A stretch of DNA of 64,000 bases, taken from contig NZ_RFLV01000006.1 of the NCBI RefSeq assembly GCF_004920405.1, forward strand, positions 62,001 to 126,000, given 5' to 3'. The position numbers were made by a program, and so were the translations under genes. A model generated the notes under the pieces. That model searched no databases. It saw nothing but the letters and a program-made list of their open reading frames with translations, and had not been told where the DNA came from. How positions within the stretch are numbered: the first letter of the stretch is position 1; every line of letters begins with the position of its first letter. Positions 52,953 to 62,493 of the stretch are shown piece after piece. The stretch is from Pseudomonas leptonychotis. GTDB taxonomy: Bacteria > Pseudomonadota > Gammaproteobacteria > Pseudomonadales > Pseudomonadaceae.

Positions 52953-55082
52953 TTAGTTCTGCCCCACCGTCGCAACGATGGTGACTTGCTTGTTATCCGG
53001 AATTTCCTGGTATGCCAGTACATGGATACTCGGAACCGCCAGCCGCGCGAATCGCGAGAGCATCGCCCGGACCGGACCGGCCACCAGCAGAATCACTGGC
53101 TTGCCGAGCATCTCCTGGCGCTGCGCCGCTTCCACCAGGGAACGCTGCAGCTTCTCAGCCATGCCCGGCTCCAGGAGGATGCCCTCCTCGGAGCCTTGAC
53201 CGGCCTTCTGAATACTATTGAGCAATATCTGTTCCAACCTGGGCTCCAGGGTGATCACAGGCAGCTCCAGCTCTAGTCCCACAATGCTCTGCACGATTGC
53301 ACGGGCCAACGCGACCCGCACCACTGCCACCATCGCGGCGGGATCTTGACTCTTCACTGCGACATTGGCGATGGCTTCGGCGATGGTGCGGATATCACGC
53401 ACCGGCACCTGCTCTTGCAGCAGGCTCTGTAGCACCTTGAGCAGGGTCGACAGAGAAATCATGCCCGGCACCAGCTCCTCGGCCAACTTGGGCGAGCTCT
53501 TGGCCAGCAACTGCGTCAACTGCTGCACTTCCTCATGCCCGAGCAGCTCGTGGGCATGCTTGTGCAACACTTGGTTGAGGTGGGTGGCGACCACGGTGCT
53601 GGCATCCACCACGGTGTAGCCCAGAGACTGCGCCTGATCGCGCTGGCTCGGGTCGATCCACACCGCCTCCAGACCAAATGCCGGGTCTTTGGCGGCGATA
53701 CCGTTGAGCGGACCGAACACCTGCCCCGGATTGATCGCCAGCTCGCGGTCCGGATGCACTTCAGCCTCAGCCACGCTGACGCCCATTAGAGTCAAGCGAT
53801 AGGCATTGGGCTGCAAGTCGAGGTTGTCGCGAATATGCACCGAGGGCATGAGAAACCCCATTTCCTGAGAGAGCTTCTTGCGCACGCCCTTGATCCGCGC
53901 CAGCAACTGCCCACCTTGGTTACGGTCGACCAACGGTATCAGCCGATAGCCCACTTCTAGGCCGACCATATCCACTGGGGTCACGTCGTCCCAACCCAGC
54001 TCCTTGACCTCCTGAGCCTTCTGCGATGGCAGCAAGTCCTGCTGACGCTGCACTTCTTTGATCTCACTCTCTTTCGTCGTGCGCTGCTTATTGGCGATCC
54101 AATAAGCAGCGCCCGCCGCTACCAGCCCCAGGCTGATAAAGGAAAAATGTGGCATGCCCGGCACCAGCCCCATGGCGATCATCACGGACGCCGTCACGGC
54201 CAACGCACGCGGCGAGGCGAACATCTGCCGGTTGACCTGCGCGCCCATGTCTTCAGAGCTGGAAACCCGGGTGACCATGATCGCCGCCGCAGTCGACAGC
54301 AACAGCGAAGGAATTTGCGCCACCAGACCATCACCAATGGTCAGCAGGGTATAGATACGCCCGGCGTCGGCAAAACTCAGGTCATGCTGGAAGATCCCGA
54401 TGGCGATGCCGCCGATCAGGTTGATAAACAGAATCAGCAGGCCGGCAATCGCATCGCCGCGCACAAATTTGCTAGCACCGTCCATGGAACCGTAGAAATC
54501 CGCCTCCTGAGACACTTCGGAGCGGCGCTTCTTCGCTTCAACCTGATCGATCAAACCGGCATTGAGGTCAGCATCAATCGCCATCTGCTTACCCGGCATG
54601 GCATCCAGGGTAAAGCGCGCGCTGACTTCGGAGATACGCCCAGCACCCTTGGTGACCACCACGAAGTTGATGATCATCAAAATGGCGAACACCACGATAC
54701 CGACCACGTAGTTACCGCCGATCACCACCTCACCGAAGGCCTGGATCACTTTACCCGCGGCATCATGGCCATCCTGACCATTGAGCAGCACCACCCGCGT
54801 CGAGGCGACGTTGAGCGCCAGACGCAGCAAGGTTGCTGCCAGCAGAATGGTCGGGAATACCGCAAAATCCAGTGGACGCAAGGCGTAGATCGCCACCAGC
54901 AACACCACGATCGACAGGGCAATACTGAAGGTGAACAGCACATCGAGGAGAAACGGCGGAATCGGCAGCATGACCATGCCGAGCATGACCAGCAGCATCA
55001 GCGGGATGCCCAGATTCCCCTGCTTTAACCCCGACAGGTTGCTGCGCACATCACCGATCATTTGTGAGCGATCTATTGCCAC
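52953..55082 (-). CDS. flhA: Flagellar export gate protein FlhA
   Basis: The 709-residue protein has eight N-terminal membrane spans, the conserved FHIPEP region seen as ALRPLDFAVFPTILLAATLLRLALNVASTR (quoted in part), a cytoplasmic linker with MPGKQMAIDADLNAGLID, and a large C-terminal domain that forms the nonameric docking ring. The start is a GTG. A sigma-54 promoter lies 57 bp upstream, as known for P. aeruginosa flhA. Confidence 0.96.
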   Translation of the reverse strand: MAIDRSQMIGDVRSNLSGLKQGNLGIPLMLLVMLGMVMLPIPPFLLDVLFTFSIALSIVVLLVAIYALRPLDFAVFPTILLAATLLRLALNVASTRVVLLNGQDGHDAAGKVIQAFGEVVIGGNYVVGIVVFAILMIINFVVVTKGAGRISEVSARFTLDAMPGKQMAIDADLNAGLIDQVEAKKRRSEVSQEADFYGSMDGASKFVRGDAIAGLLILFINLIGGIAIGIFQHDLSFADAGRIYTLLTIGDGLVAQIPSLLLSTAAAIMVTRVSSSEDMGAQVNRQMFASPRALAVTASVMIAMGLVPGMPHFSFISLGLVAAGAAYWIANKQRTTKESEIKEVQRQQDLLPSQKAQEVKELGWDDVTPVDMVGLEVGYRLIPLVDRNQGGQLLARIKGVRKKLSQEMGFLMPSVHIRDNLDLQPNAYRLTLMGVSVAEAEVHPDRELAINPGQVFGPLNGIAAKDPAFGLEAVWIDPSQRDQAQSLGYTVVDASTVVATHLNQVLHKHAHELLGHEEVQQLTQLLAKSSPKLAEELVPGMISLSTLLKVLQSLLQEQVPVRDIRTIAEAIANVAVKSQDPAAMVAVVRVALARAIVQSIVGLELELPVITLEPRLEQILLNSIQKAGQGSEEGILLEPGMAEKLQRSLVEAAQRQEMLGKPVILLVAGPVRAMLSRFARLAVPSIHVLAYQEIPDNKQVTIVATVGQN

Positions 55083-55138
55083 ACCACTACCCCAGCCAAT
55101 TCAATCTTTTGACGCCGAGCGCGCCTTTGGGAGGGTTT

Positions 55139-55155
55139 TGCAAGAAGCTGTCCAA
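55139..55155 (-). promoter_or_regulatory. Sigma-54 promoter of flhA
   Basis: The minus strand reads TTGGACAGCTTCTTGCA. The GG and GC pairs at -24 and -12 have correct 10-bp spacing against TTGGCACGnnnnTTGCW. It points to the flhA-flhF-fleN-fliA operon and is expected to need RpoN and FleQ. Confidence 0.65.
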
Positions 55156-55208
55156 CTTGCTCAGGGCGCCGCAACCCGCGGCCCAGGTCGCACTCACACT
55201 CGCCGCAA

Positions 55209-56345
55209 TCAGTCGTCGCGACGTAAATCCGGCGGTATTGGCACATCCGGTAGCGGCCCGGGACGCTTGCCCTTACCCGCCTGGTATTGGCGCAACTGAT
55301 AGACGTAAGCCAGCACTTGGGCGATGGCCAGATACAGCCCTGCCGGGATTTCCTGATCAAGCTCAGTGGAATAGAACACCGCCCGCGCCAGCGCTGGCGA
55401 TTCCAGCACCATGACTTTGTGCTCGTTGGCGATTTCGCGAATTTTCAAGGCAGTGAAGTCACCCCCTTTGGCCAACAGCACCGGAGCATTGCCCTTGGCT
55501 GGATCGTACTTTAAGGCCACGGCAAAGTGCGTCGGGTTGGTGATCACCACATCGGCGTCCGGCACCGACTGCATCATGCGGCGCTCCGCCATGTCACGTT
55601 GCAACTGGCGAATACGCTGCTTAACCTCCGGCTTACCCTCGCTGTCCTTGTACTCGTCGCGTACTTCCTGCTTGGTCATCATCAGCTTCTGTTTGCTGCT
55701 CCAGAGCTGAAAGGGCACATCCACGGCGGCGATCAGAATCAACCCGCACGACATCCATAACGCGCTCCACCCCACCACTGTCGCCGAGTGCAAGATGGCC
55801 GACTCGAGCGGCTCATGCACAATCGCCAACAAGTCATCCTGCCAGGCCGACAACACGGTGACCCCCACCAGCAGAATCAAGGTGAATTTAGCCAAGGCTT
55901 TAAGCAGCTCGACCAGCGCCTGCACGGAAAACATCCGCTTGAGCCCCGCCAATGGGTTCATCCGGCTGGCCTTAGGGGCCATGGCCTCAGCAGAAAACAG
56001 CCAGCCCCCAAGAGAAATCGGCCCCAGGATGGATGCAATCAACAGCAGCATAAACAATGGAAACAGCGCCTCCAGGGCAATCTCCCCGGAAGCAGCCAAC
56101 CACAGCCCCATGCTGCGCTCATCCATGACCACGTCACGTGGCAGAGAAAAATTGCCACGCATGATGTCCAGCATGGCATTGCCCATGCTGCCGCCAAACG
56201 CCAGTAGACCGCCGAAACCGCCCAGGGTAACCGCTAGGGTGTTGAGCTCTTTAGAGCGGGCAATCTGACCCTTCTCACGCGACTCACGCACCCGTTTGTC
56301 TGTGGGTTCCTCGCTTTTATCGGCACCGCTCTCGGATTCGGCCAC
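55209..56345 (-). CDS. flhB: Flagellar export switch protein FlhB
   Basis: The 378-residue protein has four membrane spans (about residues 35-210) and a cytoplasmic domain with the self-cleavage motif NPTH (VVITNPTHFAVALKYD). It switches export from rod/hook to filament substrates in contact with FliK. The C-terminal PLPDVPIPPDLRRDD tail is proline-rich. It follows fliR by 3 bp as the last gene of the fliLMNOPQR-flhB run. Confidence 0.95.
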   Translation of the reverse strand: MAESESGADKSEEPTDKRVRESREKGQIARSKELNTLAVTLGGFGGLLAFGGSMGNAMLDIMRGNFSLPRDVVMDERSMGLWLAASGEIALEALFPLFMLLLIASILGPISLGGWLFSAEAMAPKASRMNPLAGLKRMFSVQALVELLKALAKFTLILLVGVTVLSAWQDDLLAIVHEPLESAILHSATVVGWSALWMSCGLILIAAVDVPFQLWSSKQKLMMTKQEVRDEYKDSEGKPEVKQRIRQLQRDMAERRMMQSVPDADVVITNPTHFAVALKYDPAKGNAPVLLAKGGDFTALKIREIANEHKVMVLESPALARAVFYSTELDQEIPAGLYLAIAQVLAYVYQLRQYQAGKGKRPGPLPDVPIPPDLRRDD

Positions 56346-56348
56346 GAA

Positions 56349-57125
56349 TTAGCTCGCTCTCGCCATTTCACGAAGAAACTCTAAGGCCTCAGTGGCGAAT
56401 ACCTGGTACTGCGCCAAGATGTCGGCCATGCCGATCCAGACAATCACCAGGCCCAATACCAACGTCAATGGAAAGCCAATGGAGAAGATATTCAGCTGCG
56501 GCGCAGCGCGGGTCATTACCCCGAACGCCAGGTTGACCACCAACAGCGCGGTAACTGCCGGCAACACCAGAAGTAAGGCAGCACCCAGCACCCAGCTCAA
56601 TTTATTGGCAATCTCCCAGTAGTTTTCCACCAGAAAACCACCACCGACCGGCAGCGTGAAGAAGCTTTCGGCGAGCACTTCGAACACCACCAAATGGGCA
56701 TTCATGGCCAGAAATAGCAGGGTCACCAAGATCATAAACACCTGACCGATGACCGGCACCGAAATACCATTGGCCGGGTCGACCATCGAGGCAAAACCCA
56801 AGCCCATCTGCATGGCCACAATCTGCCCCGCAATCGCAAATACCTGAAACAGCAGTTGCAAGACAAAACCCAGCATCACACCGATCAAGATCTCCTGAGC
56901 GATCCAGATAAAGGCCTGCAGATTGATTGCATCAACGACCGGCATTGGCGGCAAAGTCGGCATAATCGCCAAGCAGATGGCCAGAGATAGGTACAGACGC
57001 ACCCGCGCTGACACCAGCTGGGTGCCGATGATCGGCATAAACATCAACATTGCGGCAATGCGAAACAGCGGCAGCAAAAAGCTGCCCACCCAAGCACCGA
57101 TCTGCTCGTTGCTTAGCTCGAGCAT
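56349..57125 (-). CDS. fliR: Flagellar export gate protein FliR
   Basis: The 258-residue membrane protein has six hydrophobic spans, with the family blocks LFRIAAMLMFMPIIG, MQMGLGFASMVDPANG and ALNAHL-like LAMNAHLVVFEVLAESF. With FliP and FliQ it builds the export gate. It is one base from fliQ. Confidence 0.94.
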   Translation of the reverse strand: MLELSNEQIGAWVGSFLLPLFRIAAMLMFMPIIGTQLVSARVRLYLSLAICLAIMPTLPPMPVVDAINLQAFIWIAQEILIGVMLGFVLQLLFQVFAIAGQIVAMQMGLGFASMVDPANGISVPVIGQVFMILVTLLFLAMNAHLVVFEVLAESFFTLPVGGGFLVENYWEIANKLSWVLGAALLLVLPAVTALLVVNLAFGVMTRAAPQLNIFSIGFPLTLVLGLVIVWIGMADILAQYQVFATEALEFLREMARAS

Positions 57126-57126
57126 G

Positions 57127-57396
57127 TCAGCCGATCAGCATCGGAATGTTCATAATCAGGTTCTCGGTGTATTCCATCAGCTGACGCACCAGCCAGGGCC
57201 CAGCAAATATCAGCACCAGAAGAATAACCAGTAGCCTGGGCAGAAAACTCAGGGTCTGCTCGTTAATCTGCGTTGCGGCCTGAAACATCGCCACCAACAA
57301 ACCAACGATCAGGCTCGGCACAACCAGAATCGCTACGATACTGGCGGTCAGCCACAAGGCCCCGCGCACAATATCCACCGCCACTTCGGGAGTCAT
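57127..57396 (-). CDS. fliQ: Flagellar export gate protein FliQ
   Basis: The 89-residue protein has two long membrane helices and the conserved start TPEVAVDIVRGALWLT, with FQAATQINEQTLSFLPRLL between helices. Length and sequence match FliQ. It starts 2 bp after the fliP stop. Confidence 0.94.
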   Translation of the reverse strand: MTPEVAVDIVRGALWLTASIVAILVVPSLIVGLLVAMFQAATQINEQTLSFLPRLLVILLVLIFAGPWLVRQLMEYTENLIMNIPMLIG

Positions 57397-57398
57397 AG

Positions 57399-58187
57399 CT
57401 AGGTGCCTCCGAAGCTAGCGGCCAAGGTGCCCATGATCAGCGCCCAACCATCGATCAAGACAAACAGCATGATCTTAAATGGCAGGGAAATGATCAGCGG
57501 GGAAAGCATCATCATGCCCATAGCCATAAGGATACTGGCCACAACCATGTCGATAATCAGGAACGGGATAAAGATCATAAACCCGATCTGGAAGGCAGTT
57601 TTCAGCTCGGAGGTGACAAACGCCGGAACCAGAATGGTCAGCGGCGCATCATCTGGGGTGGCAATGTCGGTGCGCTTGGACAGTCGCACAAACAGTTCCA
57701 GATCACTTTCACGGGTCTGTGACAGCATGAAGTTCTTGATTGGCCCTTCGGCCTTGAGAATCGCATCCTGAGCCGTCATTTGCTCGCTCAGGTAAGGCTG
57801 CAAAGCCTCGCGATTAATCTGATCAAATACCGGCGCCATGATGAACATGGTCAAAAACAGCGCCAGCCCCACCAGAATTTGATTCGAGGGCGTCTGCTGT
57901 AGGCCCAGGGCCTGACGCAAAATCGAGAAGACGATGATGATCCTAGTAAAACTGGTCATTAGCATGACGAACGCGGGAATAAAGCTCAGCGCCGTCATGA
58001 TCAGCAGAATTTGCAGGCTGACCGAATACTCCTGCTGCCCCTCGGTATCGGTACTCAGGGTAATAGCCGGAATCGACAGAGGGTTGCTGCCCGACTGAAT
58101 CAAGGTGCTGGCAGTCGGCGGATCTGCGGCGAACGCAAGCGAAGCCCCCAGGCTAAAAATCAGTACCAGCAACAAACGCAGCATCAA
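57399..58187 (-). CDS. fliP: Flagellar export gate protein FliP
   Basis: The 262-residue protein has a cleavable signal peptide (about 1-21, LAFA) and four membrane helices. Family blocks are [40 protein letters not shown] and [18 protein letters not shown] (partly quoted). It forms the core of the export gate. The ATG overlaps the fliO stop. Confidence 0.95.
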   Translation of the reverse strand: MMLRLLLVLIFSLGASLAFAADPPTASTLIQSGSNPLSIPAITLSTDTEGQQEYSVSLQILLIMTALSFIPAFVMLMTSFTRIIIVFSILRQALGLQQTPSNQILVGLALFLTMFIMAPVFDQINREALQPYLSEQMTAQDAILKAEGPIKNFMLSQTRESDLELFVRLSKRTDIATPDDAPLTILVPAFVTSELKTAFQIGFMIFIPFLIIDMVVASILMAMGMMMLSPLIISLPFKIMLFVLIDGWALIMGTLAASFGGT

Positions 58188-58615
58188 GACTTGTCCTTCT
58201 GATCCTTGCCCAACAACTCCATCAAGCGCTGGGCGAACTCGGTCGAGGCTGGCTCGGCATCGGCTAAATGCACCGCTTCCTTCATCACGTGCAACGAGGT
58301 GATGGTGCCCGGCGTCAGCCCCAGTAACACCTGCTCGCTGCCCACCTGCACCAGCACCAGCCGATCACGTGGCCCCAAGGCCTGGGTAGCCACCACCTTA
58401 ATCACCTGCCCACCACGCGGCACGATCTGCTGCACACGGCGCATCAGCCATGCCAGCAAAAAGATCAACCCGATCACCAGCAACAAACCCAGCAGCAACT
58501 GCACCACTTGCCCGCCCATGCCGGCTCCGGCAAGCGGTACAGCTGTTTGCACCGCAGGCTCGGCGGCAGTAGCCGCCAGGGGTAACGTCAGGCCCAGCAG
58601 AAGAATTTTATGCAT
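58184..58615 (-). CDS. fliO: Flagellar biosynthesis protein FliO
   Basis: The 143-residue protein has a signal-like N-terminus, one membrane helix (about residues 38-60) and a cytoplasmic domain with [21 protein letters not shown] and [10 protein letters not shown], which are typical of FliO. It helps assemble the FliP ring. It lies 2 bp after fliN and overlaps fliP. Confidence 0.92.
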   Translation of the reverse strand: MHKILLLGLTLPLAATAAEPAVQTAVPLAGAGMGGQVVQLLLGLLLVIGLIFLLAWLMRRVQQIVPRGGQVIKVVATQALGPRDRLVLVQVGSEQVLLGLTPGTITSLHVMKEAVHLADAEPASTEFAQRLMELLGKDQKDKS

Positions 58616-58617
58616 GG

Positions 58618-59103
58618 TTAGCGCAGCTTCTTGATGCGTTCACTTGGGCTGATCACGTCGGTCAGGCGAATGCCGAACTTTTCATTCACCACCACCACCT
58701 CACCGTGGGCAATCAACGTGCCGTTGACCAACACATCCAGCGGCTCGCCAGCCAGGCGATCCAACTCAACGACCGAGCCTTGATTGAGCTGCAACAGGTT
58801 GCGAATGGTGATGTCGGTGCTACCGACCTCCATGGAGATCGACACCGGGATATCCAGGATCACATCCAGGTTCGGCCCGTCCAGGTTAACCGGCAAGTTC
58901 ATCTTCGGAGCACTGGCGAACTCTTCCATCGGCGCCCGCGGAGCTGCCGGACCAGGATCGCTGGCAGCGAGCATCGCGTCGATATCGTCCTGCCCGGCAT
59001 CTCCGGACTCAGACAATGCCGCCGCCCACTCATCGGCCAGCGCTTGCTCCTCAGGGGAGGATGCCTCTTCGCCTTCGTCTACATTTTCGTTTTCGTCTGC
59101 CAT
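58618..59103 (-). CDS. fliN: Flagellar switch protein FliN
   Basis: The 161-residue C-ring protein has an acidic Ala/Asp/Glu-rich N-terminal extension (about 1-75) and a SpoA domain (about 80-158: ILDIPVSISMEVGSTDITIRNLL, LDVLVNGTLIAHGEVVVVNEKFGIRL). It forms the base of the C-ring with FliM. It is 32 bp after fliM. Confidence 0.95.
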   Translation of the reverse strand: MADENENVDEGEEASSPEEQALADEWAAALSESGDAGQDDIDAMLAASDPGPAAPRAPMEEFASAPKMNLPVNLDGPNLDVILDIPVSISMEVGSTDITIRNLLQLNQGSVVELDRLAGEPLDVLVNGTLIAHGEVVVVNEKFGIRLTDVISPSERIKKLR

Positions 59104-59135
59104 CGTTTTTCCTCGGCTGGCGTTGAATAGGGGAA

Positions 59136-60107
59136 TTAGCGGTTACGCTCAATGGGGCCAAGCACCTGCAAAGCCAGTTTACCTTTGTGCGCACCCACCT
59201 TGACCTTGAATGAGGGCACGCCGTTGGCGCACAGGACCACGCTTTCCGGCAGATCCACCGGTATCACATCACCGGGTTGCATATGCAAAATGTCGCGCAG
59301 TTTGAGCTGACGACGGGCAACAGTCGCCCCCAGCGGTATGCTGACGCCGAGAATGTCTTCGCGCAGCGCCTTGACCCAGCGCTCGTCCTGATCGTCGACG
59401 TCGGACTGGAAACCCGCATCGAGCATCTCGCGAATCGGTTCGATCATCGAATAGGGCATGGTGATGTGCAGGTCGCCGCCACCACCGTCCAGTTCAATAT
59501 GGAAGGTCGACACCACAATCACTTCACTGGGACTGACGATATTGGCCAGCGCCGGGTTCACTTCCGAGTTTACGTACTCGAAATTGATATCCATCACCGC
59601 GTGCCAGGCCTCTTTGAGGTCGATAAAAGCCTGATCCAGCACCATGCGCACCACACGCAGCTCGGTCGGGGTGAATTCACGCCCCTCGATCTTGGCGTGA
59701 CGGCCATCGCCACCAAAGAAGTTGTCCACCAGTTTGAACACCAGCTTGGCATCGAGGATAAACAATCCCGTGCCGCGCAACGGCTTCATTTTCACCAGAT
59801 TAAGACTGGTCGGCACGTACAGCGAGTGCACGTACTCACCAAATTTCATCACCTGTACACCACCCACAGCCACATCGGCGGAGCGGCGCAGCAGGTTAAA
59901 CATGCTGATGCGGGTGTAGCGGGCAAAACGCTCGTTGATCATTTCAAGCGTCGGCATGCGGCCACGGACAATCCGGTCCTGGCTGGTCAGGTCATATTGT
60001 TTGACACTTCCCGGTTCGGCTTCGTCCTCGGTTTCAACCAGACCGTCATCGACGCCATGCAGCAGGGCATCGATCTCGTCCTGGGAAAGCAGGTCTTGCA
60101 CAGCCAT
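59136..60107 (-). CDS. fliM: Flagellar switch protein FliM
   Basis: The 323-residue C-ring protein starts with the CheY-binding peptide LSQDEIDALLHGV, followed by a middle domain with GGxG-type FFGGDGRHAKIEGREFTPTE and a C-terminal SpoA domain. It reverses rotation when phosphorylated CheY binds. It follows fliL by 13 bp. Confidence 0.96.
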   Translation of the reverse strand: MAVQDLLSQDEIDALLHGVDDGLVETEDEAEPGSVKQYDLTSQDRIVRGRMPTLEMINERFARYTRISMFNLLRRSADVAVGGVQVMKFGEYVHSLYVPTSLNLVKMKPLRGTGLFILDAKLVFKLVDNFFGGDGRHAKIEGREFTPTELRVVRMVLDQAFIDLKEAWHAVMDINFEYVNSEVNPALANIVSPSEVIVVSTFHIELDGGGGDLHITMPYSMIEPIREMLDAGFQSDVDDQDERWVKALREDILGVSIPLGATVARRQLKLRDILHMQPGDVIPVDLPESVVLCANGVPSFKVKVGAHKGKLALQVLGPIERNR

Positions 60108-60120
60108 ATACCGCTCCTGA

Positions 60121-60648
60121 TTACTGCAACACGAGGTTGGTGAACAGCACTTGCTCGATCGTGACCTTGCCGGTTTCTTTCTCGGCCAGTTCCTGCACGC
60201 TGGCGGTCGCCTGTTGACGCAGCATTTCCTTGCCTACCGGGGTGATCAGAGACGCAAAATCCTGACCGGAAAACAACATCACTAAGCGATTACGCAACAC
60301 CGGCATGTGCACTTTGAGCGCATCCAGGGCCGCCTGATCGCGAGTCATCAGGGCCACACTGACCTGCATATAACGGGCACGTCCCTGATGATTGAAATTC
60401 ACCACGAATGCCGGCGAGAGCTCTTCATAAATAGCCGGCTGCTTGACTGGCACTGCAGGCTCGGCGCTGGCCTCAGCCTTGGCCTCATCGGCACCCGCAT
60501 CTTTCTTGCCCAGAAAGAACAAGGTGCCCCCCACAGAAAGGCCTACAGCCAGCAACACGGCAATCACGATGATGATGATCAACTTCATTTTGCCAGCGGG
60601 TTTTGCCTCGGCATTTTCCGGCGCTTGTGCTGCTTCTTTCTTAGCCAT
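60121..60648 (-). CDS. fliL: Flagellar basal body protein FliL
   Basis: The 175-residue protein has one membrane helix (about residues 22-42), a short acidic Ala/Glu linker and a periplasmic stomatin-like domain (about 75-175: VVNFNHQGRARYMQVSVALMTRD, LLRQQ-type MLRQQATASVQELAEKE, VLFTNLVLQ). It supports the stators at high load. It is the first gene of the fliLMNOPQR-flhB operon, behind a sigma-54 promoter. Confidence 0.94.
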   Translation of the reverse strand: MAKKEAAQAPENAEAKPAGKMKLIIIIVIAVLLAVGLSVGGTLFFLGKKDAGADEAKAEASAEPAVPVKQPAIYEELSPAFVVNFNHQGRARYMQVSVALMTRDQAALDALKVHMPVLRNRLVMLFSGQDFASLITPVGKEMLRQQATASVQELAEKETGKVTIEQVLFTNLVLQ

Positions 60649-60698
60649 GCCAATAATCCGTCGTTATTCGGAGTTTTATCCGTTTTCAAAGGGTTAAG

Positions 60699-60715
60699 AG
60701 CAAGTGTTATGCCAG
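60699..60715 (-). promoter_or_regulatory. Sigma-54 promoter of the fliL operon
   Basis: The minus strand reads CTGGCATAACACTTGCT, an excellent match to YTGGCACGnnnnTTGCW. It lies about 50 bp before fliL, which fits RpoN/FleQ control of this operon. Between 60649 and 61106 there is otherwise a terminator hairpin and repeat copy D, and no gene. Confidence 0.75.
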
Positions 60716-60803
60716 TCTATTAACAAGCCTGCTCAATATGGGCGGTTCAACACCTGAAGCGTGTTGAACCAAGGCATCAGGTAAAGCACGCCCTAAACAA
60801 AAT

Positions 60804-60834
60804 CGCCCGACTCCCACGCAATGGGAGTCGGGCG
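60804..60834 (-). terminator. Terminator hairpin downstream of fliK
   Basis: CGCCCGACTCCCA (60804-60816) and TGGGAGTCGGGCG (60822-60834) form a perfect 13-bp stem with a 5-base loop. On the minus strand ATTTTGTTT follows. It should end the fliK transcript before the fliL promoter. Confidence 0.8.
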
Positions 60835-60883
60835 AAATGCAGTTTAGATCAGTGGGGCATGCAACTACAGCAGCAAGCGCTTC

Positions 60884-61107
60884 AGAACCCAATCAAAGCC
60901 AGCTGCGCGTCGGCCCTGCTGCGTTAAAAGCAGGCTCGGCAAGCCGCTTTTCGGCTAACGCGCTTCAGCGCGACCCGAAGGGCGAGTGAAACGAGTAGTG
61001 CTCATGTACAGTCGTACACTCCGCCCCTCACCTGCTTTGACCAGCCGAAGGCTGTTACTACGTAGCGCCTTGCATGGCTCTAGCTCGCTAGCCTTTGAAT
61101 GGATTCT
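60884..61107 (-). repeat. MITE-like element, copy D (224 bp), abutting the fliK stop codon
   Basis: The ends are imperfect inverted repeats: AGAACCCAATCAAAGCC (60884 on) and the complement of GGCTTTGATTGG-like agcctttgaatggattct (61090-61107). The interior shares long blocks with copy A, such as gcgcgtcggccctgctgcgtt and gcgacccgaagggcgagtga. The terminal base is shared with the fliK stop codon, as copy A is with trkH (TAAGAATC in both). It lies between fliK and its terminator hairpin. Confidence 0.75.
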
Positions 61108-62378
61108 TATGCGTAGTAATCAACCAAGCCACGGACACTGCCAGTGTTAGCGCGGGCGGCTTCGACAGCACTCAAGTGCTGCGCCTCATCGCTGCCCAGC
61201 ACCTCACCAGCGGCATCACCACGACCTCTACCCCCCTCTCCATCTTGCCCTTGCCCCTGCCAACCGCGACTAAGCGACTGATCGGAGACGTTAACGTCCA
61301 ACAGGTTCATCCCCTGCTGGGCGAACATCTCACGCAGGCGGTGCATCTGTGAGTCCAGCGCCTCACGTACCCCTGCGTGAGGGCTGGCGAAGGTAACCTG
61401 GCTCTGTTCCTGATTGACGCTGATACGCACTTCCAGACGTCCCAGCTCGGCAGGATCGAGTTGGATCTCAGCCGATTTTAGGTTCTGGCTGGACATCACC
61501 ATCACCCGATCGACTACCGCCTCACTCCACCCACCCTGTTGCATAGGTACTGGCTGACCGACCACCACAGGGGCTCTAGCTGACAGCGGGCTTTGTTGGC
61601 CGATGGCCTGGCTCAGCGCGCTGAGCTTGCTGACAAAGTTTTCCGGCGTGTTATTGGCCATGCCATCCTTGAGCGCTTCAAGGCTTTTGCCGGTCAGCGC
61701 CTCAAGCTGTAATTCCGGCAACTCCAATGCATCGCCTTCTATCGGCACTTCATCCTGCACCAGCTGGCTTGCGAGCATGCTTTGACTAGCGTTTTGTGCC
61801 GCCTGGTTAGCCTGAGCCAAAGGCGCAGCAGCTTGCTCTGCCAGCGCTTTTTCCTTGGCGCCCATTTCCAAGGCCATACGCACGGCTGGCAGTTGGTTGA
61901 GCGCATCCAGTTCTGCATCGAAGCTGGCTTCAGTCATGCTCGCCGGGCCGGAGCTGGTCAGGTTCCCAGTCGTTACCAACAATGGCGCAGGCTCTGTGTC
62001 GAGCGCCAACGCCTCAGCCTCCTCCACTGGCAGCTCGCCGGTTATACCCAGCAACAGCAGTGGATCAAGCACGGCGCCATCAATTGCCGGGTCAGTCGGC
62101 AAAGGCTTGCCGCTATCGGCAACCTCGGCCTGTCCGACGGCAGCTTGCGCCTGAGCATCCTGCGGCTCTTCTTTGTCTACCTTGCTGTCACGCGCAGGCT
62201 TAGCAGGCGCATCACTGCGTTCTGCAGCCTTGGCCTGACGCTCCCGGGCATACACCTGAGAGAAGCTAGAAGCCTCATTTCTATTAGGCTCAGCGGGTTT
62301 CCCCGGTGGTTTTGATGCAGCGGCCCTGGGCTTTATTTCAGGCGCTGACTTGAGCAGCAGATCGGGGGCAACGGACAT
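61107..62378 (-). CDS. fliK: Flagellar hook-length control protein FliK
   Basis: The 423-residue exported ruler has a long Ala/Pro/Glu-rich N-terminal region and a C-terminal Flg_hook domain (about 290-390). The domain includes SSQNLKSAEIQLDPAELGRLEVRISV, then SQVTFASPHAGVREALDSQMHRLREMFAQQG (quoted in part). The Gly-rich GWQGQGQDGEGGRG tail is typical of pseudomonads. The start was set at the ATG after GGAGAG, well inside the longest frame. A sigma-54 promoter lies upstream; repeat copy D starts at its stop codon. Confidence 0.93.
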   Translation of the reverse strand: MSVAPDLLLKSAPEIKPRAAASKPPGKPAEPNRNEASSFSQVYARERQAKAAERSDAPAKPARDSKVDKEEPQDAQAQAAVGQAEVADSGKPLPTDPAIDGAVLDPLLLLGITGELPVEEAEALALDTEPAPLLVTTGNLTSSGPASMTEASFDAELDALNQLPAVRMALEMGAKEKALAEQAAAPLAQANQAAQNASQSMLASQLVQDEVPIEGDALELPELQLEALTGKSLEALKDGMANNTPENFVSKLSALSQAIGQQSPLSARAPVVVGQPVPMQQGGWSEAVVDRVMVMSSQNLKSAEIQLDPAELGRLEVRISVNQEQSQVTFASPHAGVREALDSQMHRLREMFAQQGMNLLDVNVSDQSLSRGWQGQGQDGEGGRGRGDAAGEVLGSDEAQHLSAVEAARANTGSVRGLVDYYA

Positions 62379-62416
62379 GGATACTCTCCGCTCGGGGTTG
62401 GTCGTGCGGAGAGTTT

Positions 62417-62433
62417 TGCAAGGTGCGGGCCAA
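62417..62433 (-). promoter_or_regulatory. Sigma-54 promoter of fliK
   Basis: The minus strand reads TTGGCCCGCACCTTGCA, with GG and GC at the right spacing for RpoN. It lies between hptB and fliK, about 40 bp before the fliK start codon. Confidence 0.75.
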
Positions 62434-62493
62434 CTTTTTGGCAGGCAGGTTAAGCGGGGTGAAATGCAGTAATCAGAGACAGAAGTAGCAAGG

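Noticed and set aside
54147..55028. 293-codon plus-strand frame opposite flhA, rich in His, Gln and Arg
   Set aside because: Its composition is that of a reverse-frame shadow and it lies wholly inside flhA.
59277..60143. 288-codon plus-strand frame opposite fliM
   Set aside because: Shadow of fliM; His-rich composition with no recognisable domain or start signal.
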